A DNA stretch of 64,000 bases from Pseudoduganella rivuli (GTDB taxonomy: Bacteria; Pseudomonadota; Gammaproteobacteria; Burkholderiales; Burkholderiaceae_D), in contig NZ_WKJJ01000004.1 of the NCBI RefSeq assembly GCF_009674485.1, forward strand, positions 1 through 64,000. Reading direction: 5' to 3'. The position numbers and the translations under genes were made by a program. The notes under the pieces were generated by a model. The model had not been told where the DNA came from. It worked only from the letters and a program-made list of their open reading frames with translations, and searched no databases. Positions 34,985 to 44,925 of this stretch are shown piece by piece. Positions within the stretch are counted from its first letter, which is position 1. Each line of letters begins with the position of its first letter.

Positions 34985-36148
34985 ATGACCGACAAAAAAT
35001 CCATCCAGACCTCCCTGATCCACACCGATTACGAAGCCCCGTCCGGCTTCGACGCTTTTCCGACGCCGATCCACCACGCGTCGACCGTGCTGTTCAAGAA
35101 CGTGGCGGCGTTGCGTTCGGGCGAGTGGAAGGAAAAGAACGCGTACACCTATGGCTTGCACGGCACGCCCACCACGTTCACCCTGGAAGCGCGGCTGGCC
35201 GAGATCGAAGGGGGCTTGTATTGCCTGCTGGCGCCCAGCGGCCTGGCGGCCATCGCCATGGTCGACTTTGCGCTGCTGAAAAGCGGCGACGATGTGCTGC
35301 TGCCCGATAACGTCTACAACCCGAACCGCGAACTGGGCAAGTGGCTGGCGGATTTCGGTGTCACGGCCCGTTATTACGACCCGCTGGTGGGAGCGGGGAT
35401 TGCGGAATTGATCCAGCCCAACACCAAGCTGGTGTGGACGGAGGCGCCGGGCTCGGTGTCGATGGAAGTGCCGGACTTGCCGGCCATATGCGCGGCGGCC
35501 CATGCGAAGGGGGCGCTGGTGGCGCTGGATAACACGTGGTCGGCCGGGCTGGCGCTGCGCGCGTTCGACATGGGCGTCGACATCGTCATGCAGGCGCTGA
35601 CCAAGTACCAGTCGGGCGGTTCCGACGTCCTGATGGGCGCCGTGATTACGCGCGACCGCGCGATCCAGGATCGCATCGCCATGGCGCACATGCGGTTGGG
35701 GATGGGCGTCGGCGCCGACGATACGTACCTGGTGCTGCGCGGCTTGCCCACGATGAAATTGCGCTTTGAAGCGCATGACCGGGGCGCGCGCAAAGTTGCC
35801 GAATGGTTGAAGGCGCGGCCGGAAATCAGCAAGGTGCTGCATCCGGCACTGGAAGATTGCCCGGGCCACGCGACGTGGAAGCGCGACTTCAATGGGGCGG
35901 GCGGCTTGTTTTCCGTGCTGTTCGATCCCCGTTACACGGAAGAGCAGACCGACCGCTTCGTCGATGAACTGAAATTATTCGGGATCGGCTACAGCTGGGG
36001 AGGAGCCAACAGCCTGGCAGTGCCTTACCGCATCCAGGCCATGCGCAGGAACTGGCTGCATGGCGGCGTGCTGGTGCGGTTCAATATCGGCCTGGAAGAC
36101 CCGGACGATTTGATTGCCGATATCACGCAGGCGCTGGCCAAGATGTAA
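34985..36148 (+). CDS. metC: Cystathionine beta-lyase MetC
   Basis: A 387-residue Cys/Met-metabolism PLP enzyme cleaving cystathionine to homocysteine. Family features: YTYGLHGTPTTFTLEARLAE, APSGLAAIAM, DNVYNP, EAPGSVSMEVPD, DNTWSAG and PLP Lys207 in ALTKYQSGGSDVLMG. C-terminal SWGGANSL and RFNIGLEDPDDLI are typical of MetC. It begins right after the rimO terminator. Confidence 0.93.
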   Translation: MTDKKSIQTSLIHTDYEAPSGFDAFPTPIHHASTVLFKNVAALRSGEWKEKNAYTYGLHGTPTTFTLEARLAEIEGGLYCLLAPSGLAAIAMVDFALLKSGDDVLLPDNVYNPNRELGKWLADFGVTARYYDPLVGAGIAELIQPNTKLVWTEAPGSVSMEVPDLPAICAAAHAKGALVALDNTWSAGLALRAFDMGVDIVMQALTKYQSGGSDVLMGAVITRDRAIQDRIAMAHMRLGMGVGADDTYLVLRGLPTMKLRFEAHDRGARKVAEWLKARPEISKVLHPALEDCPGHATWKRDFNGAGGLFSVLFDPRYTEEQTDRFVDELKLFGIGYSWGGANSLAVPYRIQAMRRNWLHGGVLVRFNIGLEDPDDLIADITQALAKM

Positions 36149-36151
36149 TCA

Positions 36152-36176
36152 TGCGGGGCGGTCAAGCGGCCCCGCA
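36152..36176. terminator. Hairpin between converging metC and STY0301-type gene
   Basis: TGCGGGGC (36152-36159) pairs with GCCCCGCA (36169-36176) around a 9-nt loop. No T-run is present on either strand, so it may only weakly terminate or protect mRNA ends. Confidence 0.45.
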
Positions 36177-36186
36177 ATTACATCAT

Positions 36187-36639
36187 TCAATTACACGTGA
36201 TGGCGGGTTGCAGTTCGACCGTGTGACTGTCAGTCCCTTTGCCCTGGCGCTCCACCGTCTCGCGTTTGACGACGCATTGCGTCAGGCGCGGATCGAGTTT
36301 GCGCGCCAGTACCACTGTGGTATTGCTGTAGGTACAGCCTACCCATGTTTCGCCCTGCTTGTTGGCGGACAGGCGCCAGCGCGGTTCGTCGCCGGAATCG
36401 GCTTCCGGCGGCAACGGGCGGTCGTCGGCGGGATTGCCGACATACAGTTGGGTTTGTTCCAGCCGGAATTCGGCGGCGCCGCCGACAGGTTCCCAGCCTT
36501 CCGCCGTGGTCACGGCGGTGGACGCCAGGATGGTGGCGGGACAAATGATGTCGTCCGCGCCGGCCGCGCTGGCGGTATTGCCGAGCGCAATCGTTGCTGC
36601 CAATGCTGTCAAGAGTGTCGTCGTGAATGAGGTGCCCAT
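36187..36639 (-). CDS. Exported STY0301-family protein
   Basis: A 150-residue protein with a signal peptide (MGTSFTTTLLTALAATIALG, cleavage near ASA^AG) and cysteines in IICPATI, VGCTYS, TQCVVKR and ITCN that could form two disulfides. The pattern (IxCP at the start, mid-chain Trp-rich strand, closing hydrophobic strand with Cys) fits the poorly studied STY0301 family. GGAGGG precedes the ATG. It follows the DUF2252 gene by 15 bp, so the two form one unit. Function unknown. Confidence 0.75.
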   Translation of the reverse strand: MGTSFTTTLLTALAATIALGNTASAAGADDIICPATILASTAVTTAEGWEPVGGAAEFRLEQTQLYVGNPADDRPLPPEADSGDEPRWRLSANKQGETWVGCTYSNTTVVLARKLDPRLTQCVVKRETVERQGKGTDSHTVELQPAITCN

Positions 36640-36654
36640 GTCGCCCTCCGTCCT

Positions 36655-37974
36655 TCAATAGAGTGCTGTTCCTGCCCGCCTGGCGTCTCGGAATGCCTGC
36701 CAGTCCAGCTCCACCTGTACGGAGTAGCCGTAAGCAAAGGATACTAGTTCTTGTTGGAAACTGCTACTGCTGCCAAGCAATTCTGTGATGTGCTTGTCGA
36801 TACTGTACCGGCCGGTTTCGATGTCGGCATCCTGGTCCGCCAGCACGTGGGCCGAAGCCAGCGCGATGCCGAGATAGCGGGCTGCATTTTCCAGCTTGCC
36901 CGCCGTCGTCAAATCCTGCGGCTCGAAATCCCGGTCATTGCCCGCCTTCTCGTGCACGTAGCAATGCATGCCTTCCACCATGGTCCAGCCATTCATGGGG
37001 TCGGGATCGACCTGGTGCGCGCGCTGTGTACGCGCCGTGCGGCAACCTTCGTGGCCCCCATACCATTCCGGCGCCATGGCGGGGCCACCCGCGCCAGTCA
37101 CGGCGCTGGGGATCGCCTGTTTGACTTCCAGTAAAACCTGGTCGTCATTGCCTTGCAACAGTAGATACCAGCGCATTTTGCCCAGGCTGCCCATGCCGGC
37201 GCCCAGCCGCTGGCGCACATCCATCACGTTATAAAACGCGGGACCCTGGCGGATGGCCGGCGGAATCGATGCCGCGTAATTATCCATCGCGGCCAGCAGG
37301 GCGCCGCGCGTGCCGGACGAGACGGGCGCCAGGTCTTCGTGCGCTTCGACGAACCGGCGCAGGCCGCCTTCGTTGCGCTCCGTGTATTTATCCAGCAGGC
37401 GGGTGACATCCGCTTGTGCGGCGCGGCGGATCGTGTCCTGCACCACGCCACTGGTATTGTCTTCGGTCAGCCGGAACGGCAGTTCGCCGCGGTTGCCGCG
37501 GAAGCTCGCCATGCGGTCTTCATAAGCGCCGGCCAGCGCCTGGATGGAGGCGGTTATGCCGCCGTCGGCAATATGGTTTTGCCGGCCCAGCAACACCATG
37601 CTGGCGGCCAGGCGGCGCAAGTCCCAGATGTATTGCCCCAGGTAACCTTCATCGAAATCCGCGATGCCGAACACGGCGGTGCCGCTGCTGTCGCGGCGGG
37701 CGCCAAAGTTGCCGATATGGGCGTCGCCCGTCAACCATGTATACGCGGTGTGCTCCGTCGTGAAGGCGGACGGGTGGGTCGCCATATCCAGGTAAAACAA
37801 ATGCGCGGTGGCGCGGAAGAATGGGAAGGCGGACGCGGCGTTCGCCATCTTTTCCATGCGGGTTTTCAGGTCGGCGCGGTTATGCGCGGCGAACTGGTGG
37901 TGATGCGCATAGAGTTGGCCAGCCACCCAGCTGGGACGCGACCTGGCCACGAAATTCGGGACGGGATTGATCAT
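36655..37974 (-). CDS. DUF2252 family protein
   Basis: A 439-residue protein with a kinase/aminoglycoside phosphotransferase-like fold pattern: TWLTGDAHIGNFGARRDSSG resembles the catalytic loop (GDxHxxN), and FGIADFDEGYLGQYIWDLRR the metal-binding D..D of phosphotransferases. It also has YVHEKAGNDRDFEPQ. DUF2252 proteins are uncharacterised; phosphotransfer is only suggested by motif likeness. GGAGGAGG precedes the ATG. First gene of a two-gene unit. Confidence 0.85.
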   Translation of the reverse strand: MINPVPNFVARSRPSWVAGQLYAHHHQFAAHNRADLKTRMEKMANAASAFPFFRATAHLFYLDMATHPSAFTTEHTAYTWLTGDAHIGNFGARRDSSGTAVFGIADFDEGYLGQYIWDLRRLAASMVLLGRQNHIADGGITASIQALAGAYEDRMASFRGNRGELPFRLTEDNTSGVVQDTIRRAAQADVTRLLDKYTERNEGGLRRFVEAHEDLAPVSSGTRGALLAAMDNYAASIPPAIRQGPAFYNVMDVRQRLGAGMGSLGKMRWYLLLQGNDDQVLLEVKQAIPSAVTGAGGPAMAPEWYGGHEGCRTARTQRAHQVDPDPMNGWTMVEGMHCYVHEKAGNDRDFEPQDLTTAGKLENAARYLGIALASAHVLADQDADIETGRYSIDKHITELLGSSSSFQQELVSFAYGYSVQVELDWQAFRDARRAGTALY

Positions 37975-38051
37975 GGTTCATTCCTCCTCCGGCGATGCAC
38001 TGGAACCAGCGTAGGCCATTTCCAGATGGAAATATTATCTTCGATCAAGCT

Positions 38052-38411
38052 TCATGGCATCGCACGGTTTTCATTCAGGTCGACCAGGCCCTTGATCAGC
38101 CGGTAAGCCTTCCACAGCCACGCACCGCACCAGATCACGATGGCCAGCGGAATGCCGATGATGGTGATCCACAGGGCGCCGCCGATCACCATCCAGACCA
38201 GGTACCACCAGAACGAGCGGATTTGCCAGCTATGGTGGCTGTGGACGAACGTGCCGGCGGTTTCCGGCCGTTTGACGTAATTAATGATCAGCGGGATGAA
38301 GGAAAACGCCCCCAGCGAAAACACGAAACTCACGGCATGGATGATGTACAGCCACCATGCCGTGTTCTTTGCCGACGCCACCTGTCCATCCATTACCAGT
38401 TCCGAAGCCAT
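38052..38411 (-). CDS. DUF4870-like membrane protein
   Basis: A 119-residue protein with three or four hydrophobic segments: AWWLYIIHAVSFVFSLGAFS, a segment after the loop VHSHHSWQIRSFWW, and WMVIGGALWITIIGIPLAIV. FIPLIINYVKRPE and the SHxxWQIR loop are typical of DUF4870/TIGR-type small integral membrane proteins. GGGAG precedes the ATG. No function known. A 228-bp gap to the lipase gene follows on the other side, AT-rich near 38560-38600 and presumably holding the lipase promoter. Confidence 0.8.
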   Translation of the reverse strand: MASELVMDGQVASAKNTAWWLYIIHAVSFVFSLGAFSFIPLIINYVKRPETAGTFVHSHHSWQIRSFWWYLVWMVIGGALWITIIGIPLAIVIWCGAWLWKAYRLIKGLVDLNENRAMP

Positions 38412-38639
38412 GACAATCTCCCGCTGCGTGAAATCAAATTCGTTGTGTAGATTTTAACAATATTTCCAAAGATCTGCTGGTGTTTGCGATGGTGTTGTCC
38501 AGGGCAATGGGCATATGGCCATAAATACAACAGCATCGCGCAAAGCAATCGTGCGGCCCGGAAAGTTGAAACCGCAATGTTATATTTTATTTATCGCTTT
38601 TCCGGCGCGGGGCCTGCGGCGTTTCCTGGGAGTATGTGA

Positions 38640-39548
38640 ATGAAAAAATTACTGCTGACCTTGATTACATTGTTCGCCTTGTCGTGGTTCCCTGTCGCCA
38701 GCCATGCCGCCGGCTATACGCAAACCAGGTATCCGATCGTGCTGGTGCACGGCTTGTTCGGCTTTGACAGCATCGGCTCCTATGACTATTTCTACGGCGT
38801 GGCCAACGCCTTGCGCAGCGGCGGCGCCAATGTCTACCTGGTGCAGGTGTCGGCGACGAATTCCACCGAAGTGCGGGGCGAGCAATTGCTGACCCAGGTG
38901 CAGCAAATCCTCGCCGTCACGGGCGCGGCGAAGGTGAATTTGATCGGCCACAGCCATGGCAGCCCCACCGCCCGTTACGTGGCCTCCGTGCGGCCCGACC
39001 TGGTGGCGTCCGTGACCGGTGTCGGCGGCGTCAATAAAGGTTCCAAGGTGGCGGACGTGCTGATCGGTGCGGCGCCGGAAGCCGCGTACACGGTGGTCGA
39101 AGCATTTTCCGCGCTGATGAGCACGCTGGGCGGCGATCCCACCTTGCCGCAGGATGCGCACGGCGCGGTGCAATCGCTGAGCACGGCCGGTTCGCTGGCG
39201 TTCAATGCGCAACATCCGCAGGGCATTCCCACCAGCGCGTGTGGCGAAGGCGCTTACCAGGTTGGTGGCATTTACTATTTCTCGTGGAGCGGCGCGAAAA
39301 TCCTGACCAACCCGCTGGACGTGGTCGACCTGCATTTCCTGCTGACGACCCAGGCCTTCAATGGCGAACCCAACGATGGCCTGGTGGCCACCTGTTCCAC
39401 GCACCTGGGTAAAGTCATCCGCGACAACTACAAGCTGAACCACCTGGACGAAGTGAACCAGATGTTTGGTCTCACCAACATCTTTGAAACCAATCCGCTG
39501 ACCTTGTACCGGCAACATGCGAACCGCCTGCAAGGGCTGGGGCTGTAA
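38640..39548 (+). CDS. Secreted triacylglycerol lipase (family I.1/I.2)
   Basis: A 302-residue lipase with a signal peptide (cleavage near SHA^AGYTQ). The oxyanion-hole region is PIVLVHGLFGFDSIG, the nucleophile Ser105 is in IGHSHG, the acid is Asp246 in PNDGLV and the base His268 in LNHLDEVNQ. Cys201 and Cys252 match the conserved disulfide. Ca-binding Asp residues surround the His. These lipases need a dedicated foldase, which is encoded 3 bp downstream, and leave via the type II secretion system. GGGAG precedes the start. Confidence 0.95.
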   Translation: MKKLLLTLITLFALSWFPVASHAAGYTQTRYPIVLVHGLFGFDSIGSYDYFYGVANALRSGGANVYLVQVSATNSTEVRGEQLLTQVQQILAVTGAAKVNLIGHSHGSPTARYVASVRPDLVASVTGVGGVNKGSKVADVLIGAAPEAAYTVVEAFSALMSTLGGDPTLPQDAHGAVQSLSTAGSLAFNAQHPQGIPTSACGEGAYQVGGIYYFSWSGAKILTNPLDVVDLHFLLTTQAFNGEPNDGLVATCSTHLGKVIRDNYKLNHLDEVNQMFGLTNIFETNPLTLYRQHANRLQGLGL

Positions 39549-39551
39549 GCG

Positions 39552-40457
39552 ATGAACGGCAAGCTGATGGCCGGCGCCGTGCTGGCGCTGGCGGGCGCCC
39601 TGTGGCTGGCGCAGCGGCAGGAGCCGGCGCCGTTGCCCGTGGCGGCCAAACCGCCAGCCGCGGCGCCGTTCGTGCGGTCGATGGAAGGGACGCGGCCGGA
39701 CGGCGACGTGCGCGAGGACGCGGCCCGGCAACTGGTGGTCGATGCGGAACTGGGCTACCTGTTCGATTACTACCTGGCGGGGCTGGGCGAGCGCGAACTG
39801 GACGCGATCCGGGCGGAAATCGAGCGGGAACTGGAGCGGCGGCTGGCGCCGGCGGCAGCACGTCAGGCCAAGGTCTTGCTGGGTAAATACCTCGAGTACA
39901 AGACCGCGCTGGCGACGCTGGAAGCCGGGCTCAAGCCCGGCAAGGACTTGCTGGCCAGCGCACGGGCGCGGCGCGACGCCATGCTGAAACTGCGCAAGGA
40001 GTATTTTACCGGGCGGGAAATCGCGGGCCTGTTCGGCGCGGCCGACGCGTACGACGCCCAGGCGCTGGCGCGGCTGGAAGTCACCCAGGACAAGCAATTA
40101 TCCGCGCTGCAACGGCAGGAAAAACTGGCGCAGCTCGATGCCGCGATGACGCCGGAACAGCGGGCGCAGCGCGACGCGCCCGTTGCCATCATGAAAGTGG
40201 AAAGTTCGGTGGCGCACATGCGGGCGCAGGGCGCGGGCGACAATGAGGTGTACCGGGCCCGCGCCGCGGCATTCACGCCGGAAGCGGCGGCCCGGCTGGC
40301 GGAACTGGACCGGGAACAGGCGCAGTGGCAAGCCCGCATCGCCGCTTACCTGCAGCAACGGCGCCAGCTGCCGCAGGGCGATGCGCTGGCGCTGCAACAG
40401 TTGCGCGACGCGGGTTTCAGCGCCCAGGAACAGAAGCGGCTGGCCGCGTATGAATAA
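39552..40457 (+). CDS. Lipase-specific foldase (lipase chaperone)
   Basis: A 301-residue steric foldase with one N-terminal TM helix (LMAGAVLALAGALWLAQ), a Pro/Ala-rich linker and an alpha-helical periplasmic domain. The family motif RxxFDYxLSxLGE appears as GYLFDYYLAGLGERELDAIR, with LFDYY intact but the first Arg missing. It ends with the usual LPQGDALALQQLRDAGFSAQ and RLAAYE. It holds the lipase during folding at the periplasmic face. Slightly shorter than the roughly 340-residue Burkholderia proteins. Confidence 0.92.
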   Translation: MNGKLMAGAVLALAGALWLAQRQEPAPLPVAAKPPAAAPFVRSMEGTRPDGDVREDAARQLVVDAELGYLFDYYLAGLGERELDAIRAEIERELERRLAPAAARQAKVLLGKYLEYKTALATLEAGLKPGKDLLASARARRDAMLKLRKEYFTGREIAGLFGAADAYDAQALARLEVTQDKQLSALQRQEKLAQLDAAMTPEQRAQRDAPVAIMKVESSVAHMRAQGAGDNEVYRARAAAFTPEAAARLAELDREQAQWQARIAAYLQQRRQLPQGDALALQQLRDAGFSAQEQKRLAAYE

Positions 40458-40463
40458 CCTGCG

Positions 40464-41327
40464 TTACGCCAGCAGGTTCAGGATGCCATCCAGGCCCACG
40501 AAATTCAACGCCACGCTGGCCTGCTCGCGCACGACCGGCTTGGCGCGGAACGCCACCGACATGCCGGCCACGCTCATCATTTTGAGGTCATTGGCGCCGT
40601 CGCCCATGACGATGGCTTGCGACGTGGAGATACCAAGCGATGCACACACATGTTCGACGGTGCGCTTCTTGACGTCGGCGTCGACGATTTCACCCAGCAC
40701 CTGGCCCGTCAGCTTGCCATCGATGATTTCCAGTTCATTGGCCAACGTGAAGTCCAGGCCCAGGCGTTCTTTCAGGCGCTTCGTGAAGAACGTGAAGCCG
40801 CCCGATACCAGCAGGGTTTTCAGGCCGGCCGCCTGCACGGCGGCCAGCATGGCTTCCGCACCCAGCGACAATTGCAGGCGTTCGTTGTAGACGCGCTCCA
40901 GCGCCGACGCGTCCAGCCCTTTCAGCAGCGCCACGCGCTTGCGCAGGCTGGCCGAGAAATCCAGTTCGCCGCGCATGGCCGCTTCCGTGATTTCCGCCAC
41001 TTGCGGCTTCAAACCCTGCATGTCGGCGATTTCATCGATGCATTCGATGGTGATCAGCGTGGAATCCATGTCCATCGCCACCAGGTGGAATTCGTCGAGT
41101 TTGTGCACGCCCATCATGTAGGTGGCGTCCAGCTGGGCGGCATGGGCCGCCACTTCGATGGTATGGCGCAGCGCCACGGAATACGTGATGCCTTCGCAGC
41201 GGATGGCGTTGTCGGCAAGGCGGATGATGCGCTGCGGCGCCGTCAGCGCGGCAATGCGTTCCAGGGCGGGCATGCAGGAACCCAGGCCTTGCAGCACCAG
41301 GTTCATCGTGTAGTCGTTCGTGTTCAT
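40464..41327 (-). CDS. serB: Phosphoserine phosphatase SerB
   Basis: A 287-residue HAD-family enzyme for the last step of serine synthesis. Motif I VAMDMDSTLITIECIDEIAD gives the nucleophile Asp; LLVSGGFTFFTKRL is motif II, and VMGDGANDLKMM with a preceding Lys is motif III/IV. A short N-terminal ACT-like region precedes. Its ATG overlaps the mfd stop (ATGA at 41324-41327). It converges on the foldase gene with 6 bp between. Confidence 0.95.
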   Translation of the reverse strand: MNTNDYTMNLVLQGLGSCMPALERIAALTAPQRIIRLADNAIRCEGITYSVALRHTIEVAAHAAQLDATYMMGVHKLDEFHLVAMDMDSTLITIECIDEIADMQGLKPQVAEITEAAMRGELDFSASLRKRVALLKGLDASALERVYNERLQLSLGAEAMLAAVQAAGLKTLLVSGGFTFFTKRLKERLGLDFTLANELEIIDGKLTGQVLGEIVDADVKKRTVEHVCASLGISTSQAIVMGDGANDLKMMSVAGMSVAFRAKPVVREQASVALNFVGLDGILNLLA

Positions 41328-44300
41328 TGGGTCAATTGTTTAATGGCGTTCTTGATTTGCGCGACGCGGGCCGGCAAGTCCGGCATGCTGGCGGCAATCT
41401 TGAGTTTGTCCTGCCCGTTCAGTTTGATTTGCTTGTTCTTTTGGATCAGCGTAATGATGCGCATCGGGTCGATGGGCGGCTTGGGCATGAATTGCAGGGT
41501 GGCCGCTTCGCTGTGGGCATCGATCTTGACGATGCCGACCGTGGCGGCCTGGATGCGCAGGCGGTGGGTTTCGATCAGCGCCTTGGCCGGGTCCGGCAAC
41601 TTGCCGAAGCGGTCGATCAATTCTTCCTGCAAGTCGTCGACCTGGTCCTGGCGTTCACAGTTGGCCAGCCGCTTATAGATCGACAGGCGCTCGTGCACGT
41701 CGCCGCAAAAATCGTTGGGCAGCAGGGCCGGCACGTGCAGGTTGATTTCCGTGGTGGACGACAGCGGCGCGGCCAGGTCCGGCTCCTTGCCGGCCTTCAG
41801 CGCGCGCACGGCTTCGTTCAGCATGTCGGTGTACAGCTGGAAGCCCACTTCCAGCATTTCGCCGGACTGGTTTTCGCCCAGCACTTCACCGGCGCCGCGG
41901 ATTTCCAGGTCGTGCATGGCCAGGTAAAAGCCGCTGCCCAGTTCTTCCATGGCCTGGATCGCGTCCAGGCGGCGCTGCGCCTGTTTCGACAGGCCCTGCA
42001 GATCGTTGACCAGCAAATACGCGTACGCCTGGTGGTGCGAGCGGCCCACGCGGCCCCGCAACTGGTGCAGCTGCGCCAGACCGAATTTGTCGGCGCGGTG
42101 CATGATGATGGTGTTCGCGGTCGGCACGTCGATACCGGTTTCGATAATCGTCGTGCACAGCAGGATGTTGTAGCGCTGCGCCACGAAGTCGCGCATGACT
42201 TTTTCCAGGTCGCGCTCGTGCATCTGGCCGTGCGCCACGGCGATGCGTGCTTCCGGCAGCAATTCTTCCAGCTTGGCCAGGCGGTTCTGGATGGTTTCCA
42301 CTTCATTGTGCAGGAAGTACACCTGGCCGCCGCGCTTGAGTTCGCGCAGGCAAGCTTCGCGGATGATGGAATCGGCTTCGCTGCGCACGAACGTTTTGAT
42401 CGCCAGGCGCTTTTGCGGCGCGGTGGCGATCACGGAAAAGTCCCTTAAACCTTCGAGCGCCATGCCCAGGGTGCGGGGGATTGGCGTCGCCGTCAGTGTC
42501 AGCACGTCGACTTCGGCCCGCAGCGATTTCAGCGCTTCTTTCTGGCGCACGCCGAAACGGTGTTCCTCGTCGATGATGACCAGGCCCAGGCGTGTGAATT
42601 TCACGTCGTCCGACAGCAGTTTATGGGTGCCGATGACGATATCGAGTGTGCCGTCCTGCATGCCCTTGATGGCGTTGGCGATTTCCTTGCCGGTGCGGAA
42701 GCGCGACATTTCCGCGATGCGCACGGGCCAGTCGGCGAAGCGGTCGGCAAAGGTTTGCGCATGCTGCTCGGCCAGCAGGGTGGTGGGGGCCAGGATGGCC
42801 ACCTGCTTGCCGCCCATCACGGCAATAAAGGCGGCGCGCAGCGCCACTTCGGTCTTGCCGAAGCCGACGTCGCCGCACACGAGGCGGTCCATAGGTTTGC
42901 CCGACGTCATGTCTTTCATGACATTCAGGATGGCCGCCGCCTGGTCCGGCGTTTCATCGAAGCCGAAGCTTTCGGCAAAGCGCTCGTAATCCTGCGACGA
43001 ATATTCAAACGCGTGGCCCTGGCGCGCGGCGCGCCGGGCGTATAGATTCAGCAGTTCGGCGGCCGTATCGCGTACCTGCTCGGCAGCCTTGCGCTTGGCT
43101 TTTTCCCACTGGCCGGAACCCAGCGTGTGCAGCGGCGCATCGTCCGGCGACGCGCCGGAATAGCGCGAAATCACGTGCAACTGCGACACCGGCACGTACA
43201 GCTTGGATTCCTTCGCATATTCCAGGTGCAGGAATTCCGTTTCGCCTTCGCCGAGGTCCATGCTGACCAGGCCCAGGTAGCGGCCGATGCCGTGGTTGAT
43301 GTGCACCACCGGGTCGCCGATCTTCAGTTCCGACAGGTCGCGCACCATGGATTCGACCTGGCTGACGGCTTCCTGTTTCTTCTTGCCCGCGCGGCGGCCG
43401 GAGCCGGCATACAGTTCGGTTTCCGTGATGAAGGCGATGTCCAGGCCGTCGGCCGTCAATTCAAAGCCTGCCTGCAGCGGTGCAACGCCCAGCGTGACTT
43501 TCGCATCGGATGCGAGGAACCCGTCGAAGCCTTCCGTCAGCGCGGGATGCAGGTCGAATTCGCTGAAGTACTGCTGCAGGGTTTCGCGGCGGCCGTTCGA
43601 TTCGGCGCAAATCATCACGCGGCGCGGCGTTTTCAGCAGCCAGGCCCGCAGGTTGGTCAGCGGATCGTCGAGGTGCCGGTTGACGGCCACGTCGGGCGCC
43701 GGCGCGGACAGTTCGGATGGCGCGCCAGCCTTGTCTGCCACGGTGGCGACGGCCAGGCGCGGATGGGGTTTGGCCAGTGTAAAGAATTGCTCGTCCGCGA
43801 GGAACAGGGATTCCGGCGGCAGCAGCGGGCGTTCGCGGTCCGCTTTCAGGAAGCGGTAGCGCGATTCCGTGTCGAGCCAGAAGCGCTTGATGGCGGCATC
43901 GATGTCGCCCACCATGGCCAGCGTGGCGCCGTCGGGCAGGTAATCGAACAGCGTCGCGGTTTCTTCAAAAAACAGCGGCAGGTAATATTCGATGCCGGCC
44001 GACGCGATGCCGCTGCCGACGTCCTTGTACACCACGGCGCGCGACGGATCGCCTTCGAACTGTTCGCGCCAGCGCGAGCGGAACGTGGTGCGGGCCGTGT
44101 CGTCCATCGGAAATTCGCGGCCCGGCAGCAGGCGCACTTCGTTGACCGGGTACAGCGAGCGCTGCGTGTCGGCGTCGAAGGTGCGGATGGTTTCAATCGT
44201 GTCGCCGAACAGGTCGAGGCGGTAGGGCAGGGCCGAACCCATGGGGAACAGGTCGATCAGGCCGCCCCGCACCGAGTATTCGCCGGGCGACATCACCTGC

Positions 44301-44773
44301 GTCACGTGCGTATAGCCGGCCAAGGTCAGCTGGGATTTCAGCCGGGCTTCGTCCAGCGATTCGCCTTTTTTAAAGAAGAACGTGTACGCGGCCAGGAATG
44401 ACGGGGGCGCCATGCGCACCAGCGCCGTGGTGGCCGGCACGATCATGACGTCGCACTGGCCGGTCTGGATTTCGTGCAAGGTTGCCAGGCGTTCGGACAC
44501 CAGGTCCTGGTGCGGCGAAAACGCGTCGTACGGCAGGGTTTCCCAGTCCGGCAACAAATGGCAGCGCAACTGGCCGCTGGCGAACCACGGGATTTCATCG
44601 AGCAGGCGCTGGCCATCGGCCGCCTGCGCCACGATCACGGCCAGCATCTTGCCGTTGGCCTTGAGTTCCAGCGCGGCCCGCGCCAGCGCATACGCATCCG
44701 CGGAGCCATACAAAGCGGGCAACACGAAGCGGTTGCCGGGTTTCGGTAAAACTTTGTTTAATTCAAAGGACAT
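41324..44773 (-). CDS. mfd: Transcription-repair coupling factor Mfd
   Basis: A 1149-residue SF2 translocase that removes stalled RNA polymerase and recruits UvrA. UvrB-like N-terminal module; RNA-polymerase interacting domain starting DPVVHINHGIGRYLGLVSM; helicase motifs VCGDVGFGKTEVALRAAF (Walker A), VIIDEEHRFGVRQKE (Walker B), TLTATPIPRT; TRG motif near GLAQLHQLRGRVGRS; C-terminal TRCF domain. The ATG giving MSFELNKVLPKPG matches the usual family length; ATGs at 44782 and 44830 are in frame. Followed by serB with overlap. Confidence 0.96.
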   Translation of the reverse strand: MSFELNKVLPKPGNRFVLPALYGSADAYALARAALELKANGKMLAVIVAQAADGQRLLDEIPWFASGQLRCHLLPDWETLPYDAFSPHQDLVSERLATLHEIQTGQCDVMIVPATTALVRMAPPSFLAAYTFFFKKGESLDEARLKSQLTLAGYTHVTQVMSPGEYSVRGGLIDLFPMGSALPYRLDLFGDTIETIRTFDADTQRSLYPVNEVRLLPGREFPMDDTARTTFRSRWREQFEGDPSRAVVYKDVGSGIASAGIEYYLPLFFEETATLFDYLPDGATLAMVGDIDAAIKRFWLDTESRYRFLKADRERPLLPPESLFLADEQFFTLAKPHPRLAVATVADKAGAPSELSAPAPDVAVNRHLDDPLTNLRAWLLKTPRRVMICAESNGRRETLQQYFSEFDLHPALTEGFDGFLASDAKVTLGVAPLQAGFELTADGLDIAFITETELYAGSGRRAGKKKQEAVSQVESMVRDLSELKIGDPVVHINHGIGRYLGLVSMDLGEGETEFLHLEYAKESKLYVPVSQLHVISRYSGASPDDAPLHTLGSGQWEKAKRKAAEQVRDTAAELLNLYARRAARQGHAFEYSSQDYERFAESFGFDETPDQAAAILNVMKDMTSGKPMDRLVCGDVGFGKTEVALRAAFIAVMGGKQVAILAPTTLLAEQHAQTFADRFADWPVRIAEMSRFRTGKEIANAIKGMQDGTLDIVIGTHKLLSDDVKFTRLGLVIIDEEHRFGVRQKEALKSLRAEVDVLTLTATPIPRTLGMALEGLRDFSVIATAPQKRLAIKTFVRSEADSIIREACLRELKRGGQVYFLHNEVETIQNRLAKLEELLPEARIAVAHGQMHERDLEKVMRDFVAQRYNILLCTTIIETGIDVPTANTIIMHRADKFGLAQLHQLRGRVGRSHHQAYAYLLVNDLQGLSKQAQRRLDAIQAMEELGSGFYLAMHDLEIRGAGEVLGENQSGEMLEVGFQLYTDMLNEAVRALKAGKEPDLAAPLSSTTEINLHVPALLPNDFCGDVHERLSIYKRLANCERQDQVDDLQEELIDRFGKLPDPAKALIETHRLRIQAATVGIVKIDAHSEAATLQFMPKPPIDPMRIITLIQKNKQIKLNGQDKLKIAASMPDLPARVAQIKNAIKQLTQ

Positions 44774-44925
44774 CGATGACATCAGTGAACGGTTGAGCGC
44801 GCGGCAGGAGGGGCCGTGTGCATCGTGCATTATAGACGATGCGGCAACAGCTCGCGGAGGAGGGAAGTGCGGCGGCGGGCGCCTGCCACGGCGGGCGCCG
44901 GGCAGGCGGTAAAACGAGGGGATGT

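Noticed and set aside
33473-35869. 798-codon open frame on the minus strand
   Set aside because: Antisense to rimO and metC, both well supported by catalytic motifs.
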